Below, in pieces: positions 49,276 through 61,309 of a stretch of 64,000 bases of DNA. The position numbers and the translations under genes were made by a program. The stretch's first letter is position 1; every line of letters begins with the position of its first letter. Below the pieces are notes generated by a model. That model did not search any database. It was not told the DNA's origin and saw only the letters and a list, made by a program, of their open reading frames with translations. Source of the stretch: Epiperipatus broadwayi (taxonomy: Eukaryota > Onychophora > Udeonychophora > Euonychophora > Peripatidae); the NCBI GenBank assembly GCA_028023455.1, contig JAQFVV010000546.1, forward strand, positions 124,001-188,000, read 5' to 3'.

Positions 49276-49503
49276 GTGTGGATTAATTTTAGCCTTAACC
49301 AGTCTGAGTTGGGACAGGTTTTCTTAATTATGCCTAGACTAATTTGTGATATCATTGTAGGTTTAGACTTTATGACCTTAAATAAATGTAAAATAGATTA
49401 TGAAAATAAACTGTTTATATGTAAACATGAACAGCTACATTTTGAATGTGAATTACATAACCTCTTTAGTCAATTATTGTTATTTTTGATTTTTGATCAT
49501 TAA
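49276..49503 (+). pseudogene. Gypsy aspartic protease-like fragment
   Basis: The open block has SLNQSELGQVFLIMPRL then DIIVGLDFMTLNKCKIDYEN. The I-V-G-L-D-F and following K-I-D-Y match the C-terminal half of Gypsy proteases (ILG-x-D-F-L ... D). The catalytic DTGA/DSGA motif should lie further upstream and is not seen, so the domain is partial. It is followed by degraded linker sequence up to the RT block. Confidence 0.6.
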
Positions 49504-49607
49504 TACAAATTATTATGCATCCAAAGTATGCCAGTTGATGTTGATATTAGAGCAAAAATTGATCATATTTTCTTTGCCAATTTAAATATAGGAGAAAATT
49601 ATACCAA

Positions 49608-50290
49608 TTGATGTGCAATTATAATAGCCTATTTTTAACAGTTCCAGGTGTAATAAAAGGATATACTCATCAGATTAAATTAAAAGATAATGAACCTTTT
49701 CAACAAAAATTGTATCCAGTATTTTATCAGTATCAGACAGAGGTACAAAAACAAATAGACAGGAAGTTAGGATGGAAAATTATTCAAAAATGTTCATCTG
49801 CTAAGTTAACCCTTTAGTTATTATAAGAAAGATGGTACAATAGGGTATGTCTTGATGCTTGTATGCTTAATCAAATAACTGTTCCCGAACATTATATTCC
49901 TTAACCTGTACATGAGCTCCTAATAAAATTTAAACAGAAATCAATTTTTTCATTCTTTGATCTGACAGCCAGTTATTGGCAAATACTGCTGCACCTTGAA
50001 GACCAAAAATATACAGCTTTTCACTTTCAGGTCAAACCTATGTCTTTACAAAAAAGTCCTTTGGTCTCATTAATAATGGTCCTGGCTTGATCAGATGTCT
50101 GGACATGATTTTTTCAAAACAATTGAAAGAAATGATTATCGTGTATGTGGATGACATTATCATCACTTTGAGTAGGCTAACAGAACATCTGGAATACCTA
50201 CAAATGTTCTTTGAGGAGTTGTTAGCCCATAATGTAAAAATAAACCTGGAGAAATGTACAATCAATTAAAAAAAATTACATTAATTAAAA
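49608..50290 (+). pseudogene. Gypsy reverse transcriptase fragment
   Basis: 49625-49817 has the RT entry: VPGVIKGYTHQIKLKDNEPF then LYPVFYQYQTEVQKQIDRKL and KIIQKCSSA (family HxIxLxxxxPxxxxxYPxxxxxxxxIxxML..GIIxxSxS). Shifted frames between 49820 and 50040 keep the next segments (rkmdGt-like, DARLIN-like, SFDLTASYWQILLH-like, worn). 50087-50269 holds RCLDMIF and IIVYVDDIIIT, the catalytic YVDD box, then LEYLQMFFEELLAHNVKINL and EKC. The order is that of Ty3/Gypsy. Several frame breaks make it dead. Confidence 0.82.
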
Positions 50291-50349
50291 TAAACCTGTT
50301 AATGAATCTGTAACCTTTGTTAAATATCTACATTCTGTTAACAATTTTT

Positions 50350-50955
50350 CCAGAGTTGCTGTAAATATAAATTTATGAGAAAGAAAAGGACTTTACTTTA
50401 TTTGTCTTTATTGTTTACTCTGGGCAAAAAATGTTTACTATTAAAGGTGTAATATATATATTTAAATGTTTTATTATTTTTATTTTTTAACAAAAATAAG
50501 ATTTTATTTTAAGCTCCTTTCCATGTTTTTTTTCAAATGAAGTTATGCAGTAACAGTAGATATATTTAACATATACTATTATTATGATATGATTAAACAT
50601 GTTTTTTCAAATACTTATGTTATGGTTATTTTTAATAAATATATGTATAAATAATTACTTAGTAATTCTGGTTGTCTTTAAATTCTAAACATAATTAGCT
50701 ATTAATTTATTCATTAATTTTGAATTACTATTTCTTTTATGGAATCGTATGCTTTAAAGATTAAAAGGATTTATTTACTTTTTTTCGAAACAAAAAAAGA
50801 ATTTATTTACTTTATAAGTATATTGTATGACTTTAAATATATAGTTATTATTTAAGAAGTTTTGCATTGTTAGAACAAAGATCTTTCACTATATATTTAA
50901 TATTTATACACCAATCTCATACAAGGTAGGGACTGGTTTTTATTTTCTATTAATA
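50350..50955. other. AT-rich stretch, no gene seen
   Basis: AT-rich with TTTATTTACTTT repeats near 50770-50815. No feature is supported. Confidence 0.55.
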
Positions 50956-50959
50956 CCTT

Positions 50960-51780
50960 GTGGATGGGGTGTAATCATAAGCATATAAGCAAAGATATGA
51001 GAAATATGATCTTCAATGTGCATTTCATGGACCAATTGACGAGTTCTGATTAGCATAAAATATGCATTTGAGATCATATAGCTTTTTACTTATCTTTGGT
51101 CAAATGTACATGTGTAAGAAAATATGATTTGGGCCAACTGATGAGTACTATTTCAGCATGAGATGTGCATCTTAGGGTCATACATATTTTTCACAAGCTT
51201 TGGTTATAAGTATGTGTGTAAAATAATATTGATCTGGACCAACTGATGAATACTGATTCAGCATGAAATGTGCATCTTGAATATCATAGATCTTGTGCAC
51301 AAGTCATTGAGAGAAATATGATCTGGGCCAACTGATGAATGCTGGTTTAGTGTGAAATGTGCACCCTGAGGACCATGCATCTTTTTTATATTTCAATGGT
51401 TATATGTGCATGGGTACAGAAATATGATCTGGGCCAACTGCTGAGTGCTGATATAGTACAAAATATGCATCTTAGGGATCATACATGCTTTTTACATGTC
51501 TTTGATCATATGTACATGTGTAAGAGAATATTGCCTGGGCCAACTGATGAGTGCTGATTCAGAATAAAATGAATATTTTGGCGATCATCCTTTTCATGTG
51601 TCTTTCCTCATATGTTTATAATTACATTCCCTCCACACTACTGACCAATGTTAAAATATGTGTAAGAGAATATGATGCGGGCCAACTGATATGGGCTGAT
51701 TTAGCATAAAATGTACATCTCAAGGTCTATACATTTTTAATATGATTTTGGTTATATATTTATGATTATATCCCCTCCAC
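50960..51780 (+). repeat. Tandem repeat, seven units of about 106 bp
   Basis: The marker CCAACTGATGAGTGCTGATT (with variants) occurs at 51032, 51133, 51239, 51328, 51434, 51540 and 51682, spacings 101, 106, 89, 106, 106 and 142. Each unit has AGAGAATATGATCTGGGC, then the marker, AGCATAAAATGTGCATCT, and TCATATGTACATGTGTAAG. Related single copies are in the foldback at 57157-57690 and at 1375-1690. Divergence between units is moderate, so the array is not very recent. The frame 51357-51557 is repeat sequence. Confidence 0.92.
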
Positions 51781-51789
51781 AAAGTATTA

Positions 51790-53520
51790 AAGCAGATAGA
51801 TATCAGTCACTACATGCATGAAAGTGGTTTAGAGTAAATTACCCTACAGAAATATTATTCATTAAATGGATGGTCTCTAGTCTTATGAATCACTAATAAA
51901 AATTATTAATATACCTTCATAGTATATATTTTTGTTGTAGATAAATGTATTTAGAATTTATGCCACTTGTAAAAATAAGGAATTATAAGTAAAAGAGTCA
52001 GTGTGATTATATTAAAGTTCTTTGATTGTCAGTTAGTGAGTTGGTGATTTACATAAGTATTTATTGAAGAATTTATATGATCTTATGTTTAGTAATATTA
52101 AGACTGATATTTAATTACTTTAAATAATCTTGAAAATCATACTTAATGATTTATGTTAAAATTAATTTATACATTAAGCCAAATTTAAGTAAGTTATCAG
52201 CTAATAATATGACAATTTATTAGATTTTATTTACATATATCCACAATTATGTCATACATCATATTTATACATAAATATGAACACATAAAATATATGCTTC
52301 ATTTATAGCAATTTAGTTTCTTTAGAGAAAAAATAAATAAATAAGATTTTTAATTTAATTTTTTGAAATTGTATTTTATAATAAAAATAATTCATTTTTT
52401 ATAATAATTTATATCAATAAACTTATTTTTTATTTATTAAATTTGAGTTTGTATTTTTGTTTAATTAAAATTATTTTTATTTATTTACCATATATTTAGT
52501 TATACAAATATATTTTGAAACCTAAGATATATTCTATTTAGATATTAATTGAAGTGGATTTATAATAAAAATAAAGAAATTAGCCATGATACCCAAATGA
52601 AACTCACAGTATACATTAAACATGTATATCCATTAAGAAGGTATACATAATTTTTATATACTTTGATCCTTTTTGCAATCTATGCCACACAGCAGAAAAA
52701 CACAACAGCATATATTCTACTCATGCAAAAATTTATCCAAAATATGTAAACTATTAATAGAAACCTACCAAAGGAAAAATATATCAATAATAAACATATT
52801 ACAAACCTTTAAAAAAAACTTTACCCCAACAATATGAGCAATAACTTTTTTTATTATATGCATAGTGGTGCATGAGATGCTCATTTACATTTGGTAATAA
52901 TACAATAAGACATCCAGCAACATTTACAAAAAAAACTTCAACAAATAAAAGAATGGGATTACAAGATTAGCCCTCCAGACATTGTAGCAGCAACATGGTG
53001 GTCACTCATAAGACATCCATCAAACCTATAACAGAATCACCATCAAACAAAGATTATTTAAACTGTAAAATACAATTGATTTTAAAATTTAGAACTTGTT
53101 CCAAAGTTCATACGATTGCCTATGTAACAGAATGCAATCTTTTGTTGTAAATCTATGTAACATTTGTTTAATAAAATTCTTTGAAACATAATTTTTATAT
53201 ACTTTAAAAAAAAATTTACATAACCTTTAAGATATATTTAAGATTCACTTTATAATATTATTAATTTGACTAAATTTGAATTTAGTCATCATAGATATCA
53301 TTGAACATTCAATTAAATTAAATGTAGTTGGATGCAATGAAATGCACCCTATGACTCCACACTTTATCAATGTGTGTATTACCCACATAAATATGTCTCC
53401 CCATGCTCTCTGCAGTATTCCTTTCATTTTTACAATTACAATATATATATATATATTACCATGTATATGCAATAAACCATTAAGCATCACATGATCACCA
53501 TCTCTTATACTAGCACATAA
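51790..53520. other. AT-rich stretch, no supported gene
   Basis: A (TA)n at about 53443-53458. The overlapping frames near 53245-53494 lie on opposite strands and neither resembles a protein family. 52920-53170 is more balanced in composition and ends with AATAAAATTC, but no frame is open. Confidence 0.5.
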
Positions 53521-53527
53521 TTATTTA

Positions 53528-53671
53528 TAAACAAGAAAAAACTCTCCATACAATAGTGCCACCATGTGCCAACCAGAGTAATCAATGGATGCACAAGCCT
53601 TCTGGCATCCCTTGATTACTCTGATTGGCATAGGATGGCACTACTGTATGGAGAGTTTTGCCTTGTTTATA
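53528..53671. repeat. Hairpin element, 66 bp arms, 12-base loop
   Basis: Left arm 53528-53593 and right arm 53606-53671 are reverse complements with about five differences (ATAAACAAG, AACTCTCCATACA, GAGTAATCAA, GGATGC against GCATCC). The loop is ACAAGCCTTCTG. The loop with its closing stem, GCACAAGCCTTCTGGCATCC, is also found at about 30911-30931 in the foldback at 30588-30985, so this is a repeat family with a conserved apex. Size and structure fit a MITE-like element or an RNA hairpin source. Confidence 0.93.
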
Positions 53672-53679
53672 TGCAATAA

Positions 53680-54740
53680 AGTGACAATCTTAATTTTAGC
53701 AATCTGATCAATTTAAGAATAATTCTGTCACAAATTGAAATACTTACAGAACAATACTAATCTCAGGCTTATTATATAAAAATAAAGTTAGGCCAACCTG
53801 TAAAATACTAAGCTTATTTTGGCACCATGATAAATAGTACTGGAAAAGATTAGCCATTTCTAGTGAAATTATTTGATCACCTTTTCTCTTGGCTCTTTTG
53901 TCTTTTACCCACCTTTCACAATGATTGAATATTATATTCAAAAATTTTGACTCCAATCAAATGGCTTTTGTATACCACTGACCTGGTTTTTATGTTGGTT
54001 ATTTCAGTTGTTCTTTTAAATCAACAGTTTATTTTTTATTTAATAAACCAGATGTACCCAGCTTATAAAGATCTTTTTTTTAGTTGGTTGCTTTGACACA
54101 TTTTTTATTAAGATTTAATATATTGCTCACAACAGTTCTTTCATATACACTTTAATACAAATAAATTTTCTTAAAAACTTCTTTATTTTCCTTACAGTTT
54201 CGACTGTCCAGCAGTCTTCATCACAAAAGATTTTAATATTATATAAATAAATGTGATAAACATAGTCAGCCAGAAAGGTCATCACTTTTGTAATAGTTTT
54301 CTTTTTAATTGGTTGCTTTAAGAAATTTTTTAAAAATATTTAATGCAAATTAAACAAAAGATTTTAGTTTTATATATATTGTGAGAAATGTAGCCAGCCT
54401 AAAGGGCATACATTTTTGTAATTGTTTTTTTTTAATTGATTGCATTAACAATTGTTTTTATAATTTAATGAAAATTAAACAAAAGATTTTAAATATTATA
54501 AATATAAATGTGAGAAATTTACAATTGAAAAATTGAAAAAAAAATGTTTGGAACAACATAGCTATTTGATATACTTCAGAAATGTAGCCAGCAAAATATT
54601 ATTAAAGCTAAATTAAAATGTAAAATTTAAATTTCTAAATATACCTGTTAAATTTGATATATGAATATGACAGTATTACAGACAATTATTAATGGTGGAA
54701 TTATTTTCTTCACATAAAATATGCTTCATAATATTTTTTT
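53680..54740. other. AT-rich stretch with an approximately 120 bp repeated segment
   Basis: Variants of AGCCAGCC(A/T)..AGG(G)CAT..TTTTGTAAT..TTTAATTGGTTGC occur near 54265, 54390 and 54435, with TTAAACAAAAGATTTTA at about 54355 and 54478. It is a degenerate tandem pattern. No gene is seen. Confidence 0.5.
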
Positions 54741-54745
54741 GAAAA

Positions 54746-55925
54746 TTGGTTATAACCTTAAGACCATGCGCTTGAAAAAATGACAGTAGGTACCTCTACA
54801 AATCTTAACACAAGATTTATTTAAAAGACAAGGGTGGCCACTCTTATCTTCAACCAATTTTTTTAAAATATATAGGAGAATCTAAAGCATTTTGATTTGA
54901 GAGTGTAAAGCTATTAAAATAACTCACTAATTAAGTCCAAAATTTCTATAACATGCTAACATTCATGAAATCTTTCAATTTACAATGAGTCAGTGTTGAG
55001 ATCTTATGCTTAGAAATCTTTTAAGATAATATAAAGTTATAATAATTAAATTTGTAAAGCACATAGTCATTACATAAAGTAATATATATTAAGGCTATAA
55101 GCTTAAGACATCCACTTTAAAAATGATAGTAGGGACCTCTACAAATCTTAACACAGCATTTATTTAAAAAAACAAGTATATATTACTTGACATAATGACT
55201 ATGCACTTTTCAAATTTAATTATTACAACTTTATATTATCTTAAAAGATTTCTAAGCAGAAGATCTAAACACTGACTCATTGTAAATCGAAAGATTTCAC
55301 TAATGTTAGCATGTTGTAGAAGTTGTAGACTTAATCAGTGAGGTATTTTAATAGCCTTATGCTCCCAAATCAAAATGCTTTAGATTCTCCTATATATTTT
55401 TTTAAAAAAAGTAGGTTAAAGATAAGAGTGTCCACTTTTGTCTTTTAAATAAATCTTGTGTTAAGATTTGTAGAGGTCCCTACTGTCATTTTTCAAGCGC
55501 ATGGTCTTAAGCTTATAGCTTTAATATATATTACATTACTTAATAACTATGTGCTTTACAAATTTAATTGTTACAACTTTATATTATCTTAAAAGATTTC
55601 TAAGCAGAAGATCTCAACACAGACTCATTGTAAATTGAAAGATTTCACAAATGTTAGCGTGTTATAGAAATTGTGGACTTAATCAGTGAGGTATTTTAAT
55701 AGGCTTACACTCTCAAACCAAAACTGCTTTAGATTCTCCTATATATTTTAAAAAAAGTAGGTTAAAGATAAGAATGGCTGTTCTTGTCTGTTAAATAAAT
55801 CTTGTGTCAAGAATTGTAGAGGTCCCTACTGTCGTTTTTCAAGTGCATGGTCTTAAGGTTATAGCCTTAATATATATTACTTTATGTAAGGATTATGCAC
55901 TTTATAAATTTAATTATTACAATGT
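54746..55925. repeat. Foldback of an approximately 350 bp repeat
   Basis: The inverted copy 54746-55107 and a partial inverted start at 55108-55175 are followed by two plus-orientation copies (about 55176-55530 and 55531-55875) and the first approximately 50 bases of a third. Period in the plus part is about 349. Markers: AAAAGATTTCTAAGCAGAAG (55241 and 55591), TTTAGATTCTCCTATATAT, AATCTTGTGTTAAGATTTGT and GTAGAGGTCCCTACTGTC at the unit end, inverted in the first copy. An end of the same family seems to be inserted at 9833-9915. No coding potential. Confidence 0.9.
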
Positions 55926-56215
55926 TAAAATTGGTTGTAAATTTGACACATGAAAGCCTTGCAGGCACACATACATTCACAAAAAAACATCTGACAGCCT
56001 TACAAACTTTCACATGGATTATATATATATATAAAATACATATTTTATATATAATATATATATATATATATATAAGCAAAACAACAACTTCACCAGATAT
56101 TTTTATAAGTTAAACTTTCTGATTATTTTAAAAGATATAATCAATTCCTTAATTAAAAAAATATAATTATCTTGTAATTACCAAATTCCCCACTTCCTTT
56201 ATTTTGCTGTAATAT
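55926..56215. other. (TA)n-rich stretch, no gene seen
   Basis: (TA)n runs at 56017-56034 and 56050-56074 make up most of the two short opposed frames here. No feature is otherwise supported. Confidence 0.6.
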
Positions 56216-56218
56216 ATG

Positions 56219-56282
56219 CAATTTATTCACTCTACTTTGAATGCTTTTTAGCAAAAATGTTCAAAGTAGAGTGAATAAATTG
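56219..56282. repeat. Perfect hairpin, 23 bp arms
   Basis: CAATTTATTCACTCTACTTT (56219 onward, 23 bases to 56241) is exactly complementary to 56260-56282, with an 18-base loop. It is small for a foldback element and of a size like a small-RNA precursor, but no further support exists. Confidence 0.9.
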
Positions 56283-56423
56283 TATTTAAGTGTAATTAGT
56301 TTTTTTCTCAGAAGACAAATAAACTTATTTCTTACATATTATATAACAAACCTATCTAATATTTTACTCTATTTTTTAAAAGTTAAATAATATTTTAATA
56401 TTTAAGTTTGTCTTTACTGAACT

Positions 56424-56642
56424 TAATATAATTAGAAGAGATTTGAACTCAGATATCTCCACCTTCCACAAATGATTCTATGACTCCATACATATAAAAA
56501 TGATAAATGACCTCCAATAGACATATTTTATTTGAAATCATTATTTTTTTCACAGTATATGTGGTCATTGTATCACTTGTATAAGATGGAATGGGAGCTT
56601 TAAAGTCTGAGTTCAAATCCTTCTAATTAAATAAAATTTTGT
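56424..56642. repeat. Foldback with tRNA-like box B
   Basis: The outer arms (56424-56460: AATTAGAAGAGATTTGAACT and right arm to about 56640: TGAGTTCAAATCCTTCTAAT) are inverted. On the plus strand GAGTTCAAATCC matches the pol III B box. CATCTTATACAAG-like and TGTGGTCATTG parts match the foldback at 57157-57690. Probably inverted remnants of a tRNA-related SINE. Confidence 0.65.
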
Positions 56643-57156
56643 ATATTTATATATCAAATCATTAACAAAACTATGGTTTACACATACAAAAAAAAAACAG
56701 TTTGACATGATAGAAAGTTTAATTAAACAAAAAAAAAAAACTCATATAGGTTATAGCAAGTTTAAATTTAAAAAATAAGCTTATATAAAATATACTAATT
56801 AAATAGCAGATTCAATTCGAAAGATTATTTTAAAAATAAAATTTAATTGCAGATATACTTCAGAATATATTTATGCACTTTTTATAAGTTCTCACGTCAC
56901 AATTTAAAATTCTTTAAAATGCCTAAAGGCATTTCAGTTTTCTTGTATTATGTTAACCTTAATGAACTCATTTATGAAGAAATCTTTTAATACTTCGTAT
57001 AAATTTGGTTTTTTAAGACTACAAATTGTTAAAAATCTGCTTAAAAGATAAATAGAAAACATTTATACACTATGCAAATGAATACTAGTTTTTTTATTGA
57101 AAATATCTAGTGATACTTAAATACATGTATAATGTATATATATATATTAACCTAAA

Positions 57157-57690
57157 TGTAATTAGAGGGGATTAGAAATCAGACATTCACGCTCCCTTTA
57201 GTCATTCACTTCATCCTGTACAATCAATACACATTACCACACACATGCGAAAAAGATAAATGATTCTGGATGTACATATTTCATGCTAAACCAACACTCA
57301 TCAGTTGGTTCTTATCATTATCTTTTACACATATGTATTTTCAGTGCTCCGTTTATATTAAGATAACAAATCTTCAAACAAGGCTTTGAACATGCCATCA
57401 TCAGATTTTTAAAGATATGGATGGCTAAAACATTGGAGAGTGAAGAAGATTGAATGAAATCTATCCATTAAAGTTTAATGATTTGCTATCTTAATATAAA
57501 TGAAGCACTGATAAAGATGTGGGAGATGATCTGAACCCACTGATGAGTGAAGGTTTAGCATGACATATGAATGTTGGAGATTATTTATCTTTTTCATATG
57601 TATGTGGTCATGTGTATTGATTGTATAGGATGGAGTGAATGACTAAAGCGAGCTTGAAAGTTTGGGTTCAAATCCCCTCTAGTTAAAATA
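57157..57690. repeat. Long foldback with tRNA-like box B at its ends
   Basis: Left arm about 57157-57400 and right arm about 57435-57690 are reverse complements with moderate divergence along their whole length. The right arm ends in GTTTGGGTTCAAATCCCCTC, a full pol III B box (GGTTCAAATCC) in a GGG..CCC stem. Inner parts have GATGAGTGAAGGTTTAGCAT as in the 51 kb array. A SINE inserted next to an inverted copy of itself, or a foldback derived from it, would look like this. Confidence 0.85.
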
Positions 57691-57699
57691 TCTAGTACA

Positions 57700-60600
57700 A
57701 ATTTGTATTTTCATGATTGTTTTTTAATTAAATAACATTTTATTTACCTGGTTTGTTTGTCTTTTTTCCTCTCTATATTGAAACAGTCAGATCTGTATCT
57801 CCTACTGTTTCAACTATTATATATGATGGTATTATTTATTTATGTATACCTATACCCAAATCCTTGTATATTGTGCTAATTTTAAATCTAATTATACTAG
57901 TTATGTATGTGTGCATGTATTTAAGCATACAGTATAGAAAGCGTATGCATATATGTAAGAAATCCATAAATATGTACATATATATTGCTAGTAGTTAAAT
58001 AAGTGTAATTATAAGTGTAACCATGTTATGTATATGTAACCAGAAACTACATATATGCAAGAAAGAAATAATGTTATAAGTTTAAAACATTAGAAAATTT
58101 CTTTATTTAAAATATTATTCTGAAATTAATATTTAAAATTATAATATTTCTGCATATAGCACTAAATTATATAAATGCATTATATATATAATAAAATGTT
58201 TTGCAGTGTTTTAGATTTGTTTTTTCGAAAAAGGTAATTTAGGAAAATTAATCTTTCTCACTGTATTCTGACCTACTTAAAATTTCAAGAATAAAAATAC
58301 ATTTTAAAATGACTATGAATAAATTAACCTGGTCAAATTTGAGGGTTCCACCTGTAAAAGAAAATCGATAACAGCAGAAATCCCAGATTTCTAAGAATAT
58401 AGTGAATTAATTATTAAAATATATCTGAAACTACCAATGACTAATAAGAGGAGGAAGAGGGGGTGAGCTAGTATATAAATTTCCTGCAGCCATTTTGAGG
58501 ATAGTTGATTCATTATTTTAAGTGAAATTTTACTGAGTATTTATAAAATTATTAATGATGATGATGATGGGGTAGAAAGGCAATTCCTTGCTTCCTAGCC
58601 TAGAAAGGTAGTCTACTGAATGTAAAGGAAGATCAACCAAAAGCTGATGCCATCTAAAGAAAGTGCTCAAGACCAAGCCAACCCATCATAGCAGAAAAGT
58701 TATAGCAGTAACAGATCTCCATCAATCTAAAATTAACTTTTAAACTATACTTCATAACTCCTAAAGCTAGCTAAATTTATTATCAATGGCCAATATAATT
58801 TAATGTATTCTAAACATATAAATTAAAATGTAAATTTTATTTTCTTTTATTTAAATTGTAAATATTATCTGATTTATTTTAACAGATATGTTTCCAACTT
58901 ATTTTGCATAATTTATCCTAACTATAATATTTGCTTTTATTAATAATTTTTGTAAATGAATTAAACTGATATTAAAGTGAATTAATCTAATTTAGGCTAT
59001 TTTATTTCATCCCCTTTTAAACTAAGCAAATAAAGCCAAATTTCAGATTTCACTTATGAGAAATCTTATTTCTAAATTTATGTTTCTTTTAGTTAAATTT
59101 ATGCTAATATTATTTTCTTTTTAATTATGTATATGTTTGTTCAGAATGAAGTTTACTTGTAGATAAATGATTAGTGGGAAGTGATTAGATATTCTCACAC
59201 ATATGTAATTTCATGTTTATTAATGCACAAACTCCCTTCTGAAATGGATAAAATAAATCTTATTTGAGATATAATTAAAAGCTTATAAATGCTTTAAGAT
59301 AGGTTTGCTTTAAATGGAATATTTAATTAATATTTAGCTGAATTGATGTATTATGGCATAAAGCTAAAATTTAATATTGTAATTATCCAAAATATGGTGT
59401 ATTCCTCCCTAGAGTTATATAAATGCCTATATAGCTAGCCTAGCAAATTAGATTGATAAGTTTTCCTTAATAGCATAGTTATAGATGCTAGATTATGAAC
59501 TGATTTCTGGTAGTTTCATTGTTTTGCATCGTATTTTATTATATAATGATGTAGTCAGCAAAGCAAATGGGTCCTTAGGAAATGCATCAACATATATACT
59601 TATTGTTGTATATTATCTCCAATGGGCACAGGTTTTAAGGGCCACCCCATTACTCTTAGTTTGGACAACTACTTCATCTTCAAATGGGCTTAGGTTTTAA
59701 GGGTTGACCCATTCTTCATACTTAGGTCTGGAGCATGAGGATCCAGAATATTGTATTAGTTGTTTGATCACCAAGACTAAAAAGGTATCTTTCACAGCAA
59801 TAGGTAAGGTATTTAGGGAACCGGTTACTTGGTAACAAATCCTGTGAGCAAGCACACATTCGAGACACACAGACTCAGATTGTAGACTTTGTAAGCACCT
59901 TAGTATCTAAAATCTGACTGCCTATCATCAGCTCATCCCACCATAATAATTTGCATTGATCTGAAACAGAATCAAATTTTGTAGGCATATAAACTATATA
60001 GAGAATATGTTAAATAATACATGTGTAATAAAATATTATTTATAAATACTGATTGTCACTTCTGCTAGCTGGATAAAGCAAATCTAAATCCAAATATATA
60101 GCATAAATTAGCCATAGATTATCATGAGCAAATTAACTCAATTTGTAATGTAATAATAAGTCTCATAAAATGTAACTTGATAAATTATGAATCTTTATCA
60201 CCTGCAAGTGATATATATAACAAGAAAAATTAAATTATACAATTTATAACCTGTTAACCAGCTTCACCTGTGACTGATTTGAAATGCTATATATTATAAC
60301 CGGTTGGGTTACATGGTACACCCATAATAATATAGTGTGTGTGCATATATATATGGAAAATAAAGGAAAAGTAGAAATAAACACAGAATACATTTTTGTA
60401 GATTTTTTTTTATATTTCCTAAAATAAAATCATAATATGTAAAGGGTTAAATAATAACTCTGATTTAAAATAAAAAATGTTTTATAAATTGAACTTTTAA
60501 AAGGTCTGATAAATATTATTTGTAATTCTGATTTTGAAATTTAAATATAAGCTTGTTTTTTTTGATAATTTTGAAAAAAAATGTCTATTTTTGAAATCTT

Positions 60601-60980
60601 TAATTAATTTGTAAATTTTTATTGTCTAAATGAAAACATGTATATGTTTTCAAAAGGATTATCACACCTTTGGTCAAATTCCAAAGATTAAAGTAAAAAC
60701 ATGAAAATCACACTTTGATAGAAATTTCCAGCTTGTTTTCAAATGGATTAAAGTTAATTGAAAACAGCCACTGTGTTTTTGTCACCTGACTTAACCAAGT
60801 TTATAAAAGACTGATTAAAAATATATCAGTTAGTCTGGTTAGTGATTTTTGAAGAGAACAGGTCAGCTGCAGAGTTGGTTACAATATTTTGTTGCAACTA
60901 GATGAAGGGCAGCAGTTGGTTTTAGCTGACCATATAATTGGCAGAACATTAGATTGGGGAGCTGCCAATATTTCCTTCAC
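57700..60980. other. AT-rich stretch, no supported gene
   Basis: Frames at 57753-57998 and 59485-59700 are not recognised. Near 59618-59710 AATGGGCACAGGTTTTAAGG and AATGGGCTTAGGTTTTAAGG form a two-copy repeat of about 65 bases, each followed by a CACCCCATT or GACCCATT. ATGATGATGATGG lies at 58557. 58570-58700 is more GC-balanced with no open frame. Confidence 0.5.
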
Positions 60981-61006
60981 AGAAGTTTGAAATTCACACG
61001 GAGAAA

Positions 61007-61231
61007 ATGACCCACTTCTTTGTGCTGAAATTCATAGCCTTAAATGTGCAGAGGATGATTGATTGCCTGAAATCCATCAAACCAAGAAAGCTGCTTGCCT
61101 GGAAAAAAAATCCTAGACAGAAGGAGACCAACTACAGACCAAGATTTTACATGGATTATGTACCTTTACCTGATAGTGACAACAAACATGGATTATATTT
61201 TTCTAATGGACCAAAAAAACCCGATTGCTAA
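61007..61231 (+). CDS. Unrecognised open frame, possible exon
   Basis: The 74-codon frame has varied composition: MTHFFVLKFIALNVQRMIDC, then KSIKPRKLLAWKKNPRQKE, NYRPRFYMDYVPLPDSDNK and SNGPKKPDC. It stands in a GC-richer zone (60840-61310). CTGTG/GTGAGTAAAG at about 61293-61307, downstream of its stop, is a strong splice-donor match. The frame could be the end of a gene with the donor in its 3' untranslated part, or simply an expressed repeat. No family is recognised. Low confidence. Confidence 0.25.
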   Translation: MTHFFVLKFIALNVQRMIDCLKSIKPRKLLAWKKNPRQKETNYRPRFYMDYVPLPDSDNKHGLYFSNGPKKPDC

Positions 61232-61309
61232 ACAAATAATTATATAGATGCTGACTATCTAAAGGCAGAGAAGAACAGATAAAAATATATACAGCTGTGG
61301 TGAGTAAAG

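Larger units (their letters stand above)
48815..50350 (+). mobile_element. Ty3/Gypsy-like LTR retrotransposon relic
   Basis: Gag-like, protease-like and RT-like pieces follow each other in the right order on the plus strand within 1.5 kb, much shorter than a complete element (about 5 kb). RNase H and integrase motifs are not seen, and no pair of LTRs was found. The pieces are broken by stops and shifts. A TGGTGACCCAACT at 47634 could be the primer-binding region, which would put the missing left LTR upstream of it, but this is weak. Confidence 0.78.

Noticed and set aside
51357-51557. 66-codon frame with repeated cysteine and histidine
   Set aside because: It lies in the approximately 106 bp tandem repeat and reflects repeat sequence.
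50960-51780. CRISPR-like array (regular repeats)
   Set aside because: Units are about 106 bp with no unique spacers, and the DNA is animal.
55882-56113. Opposed frames of 65 and 72 codons
   Set aside because: Both depend on (TA)n runs and sit on a repeat end.
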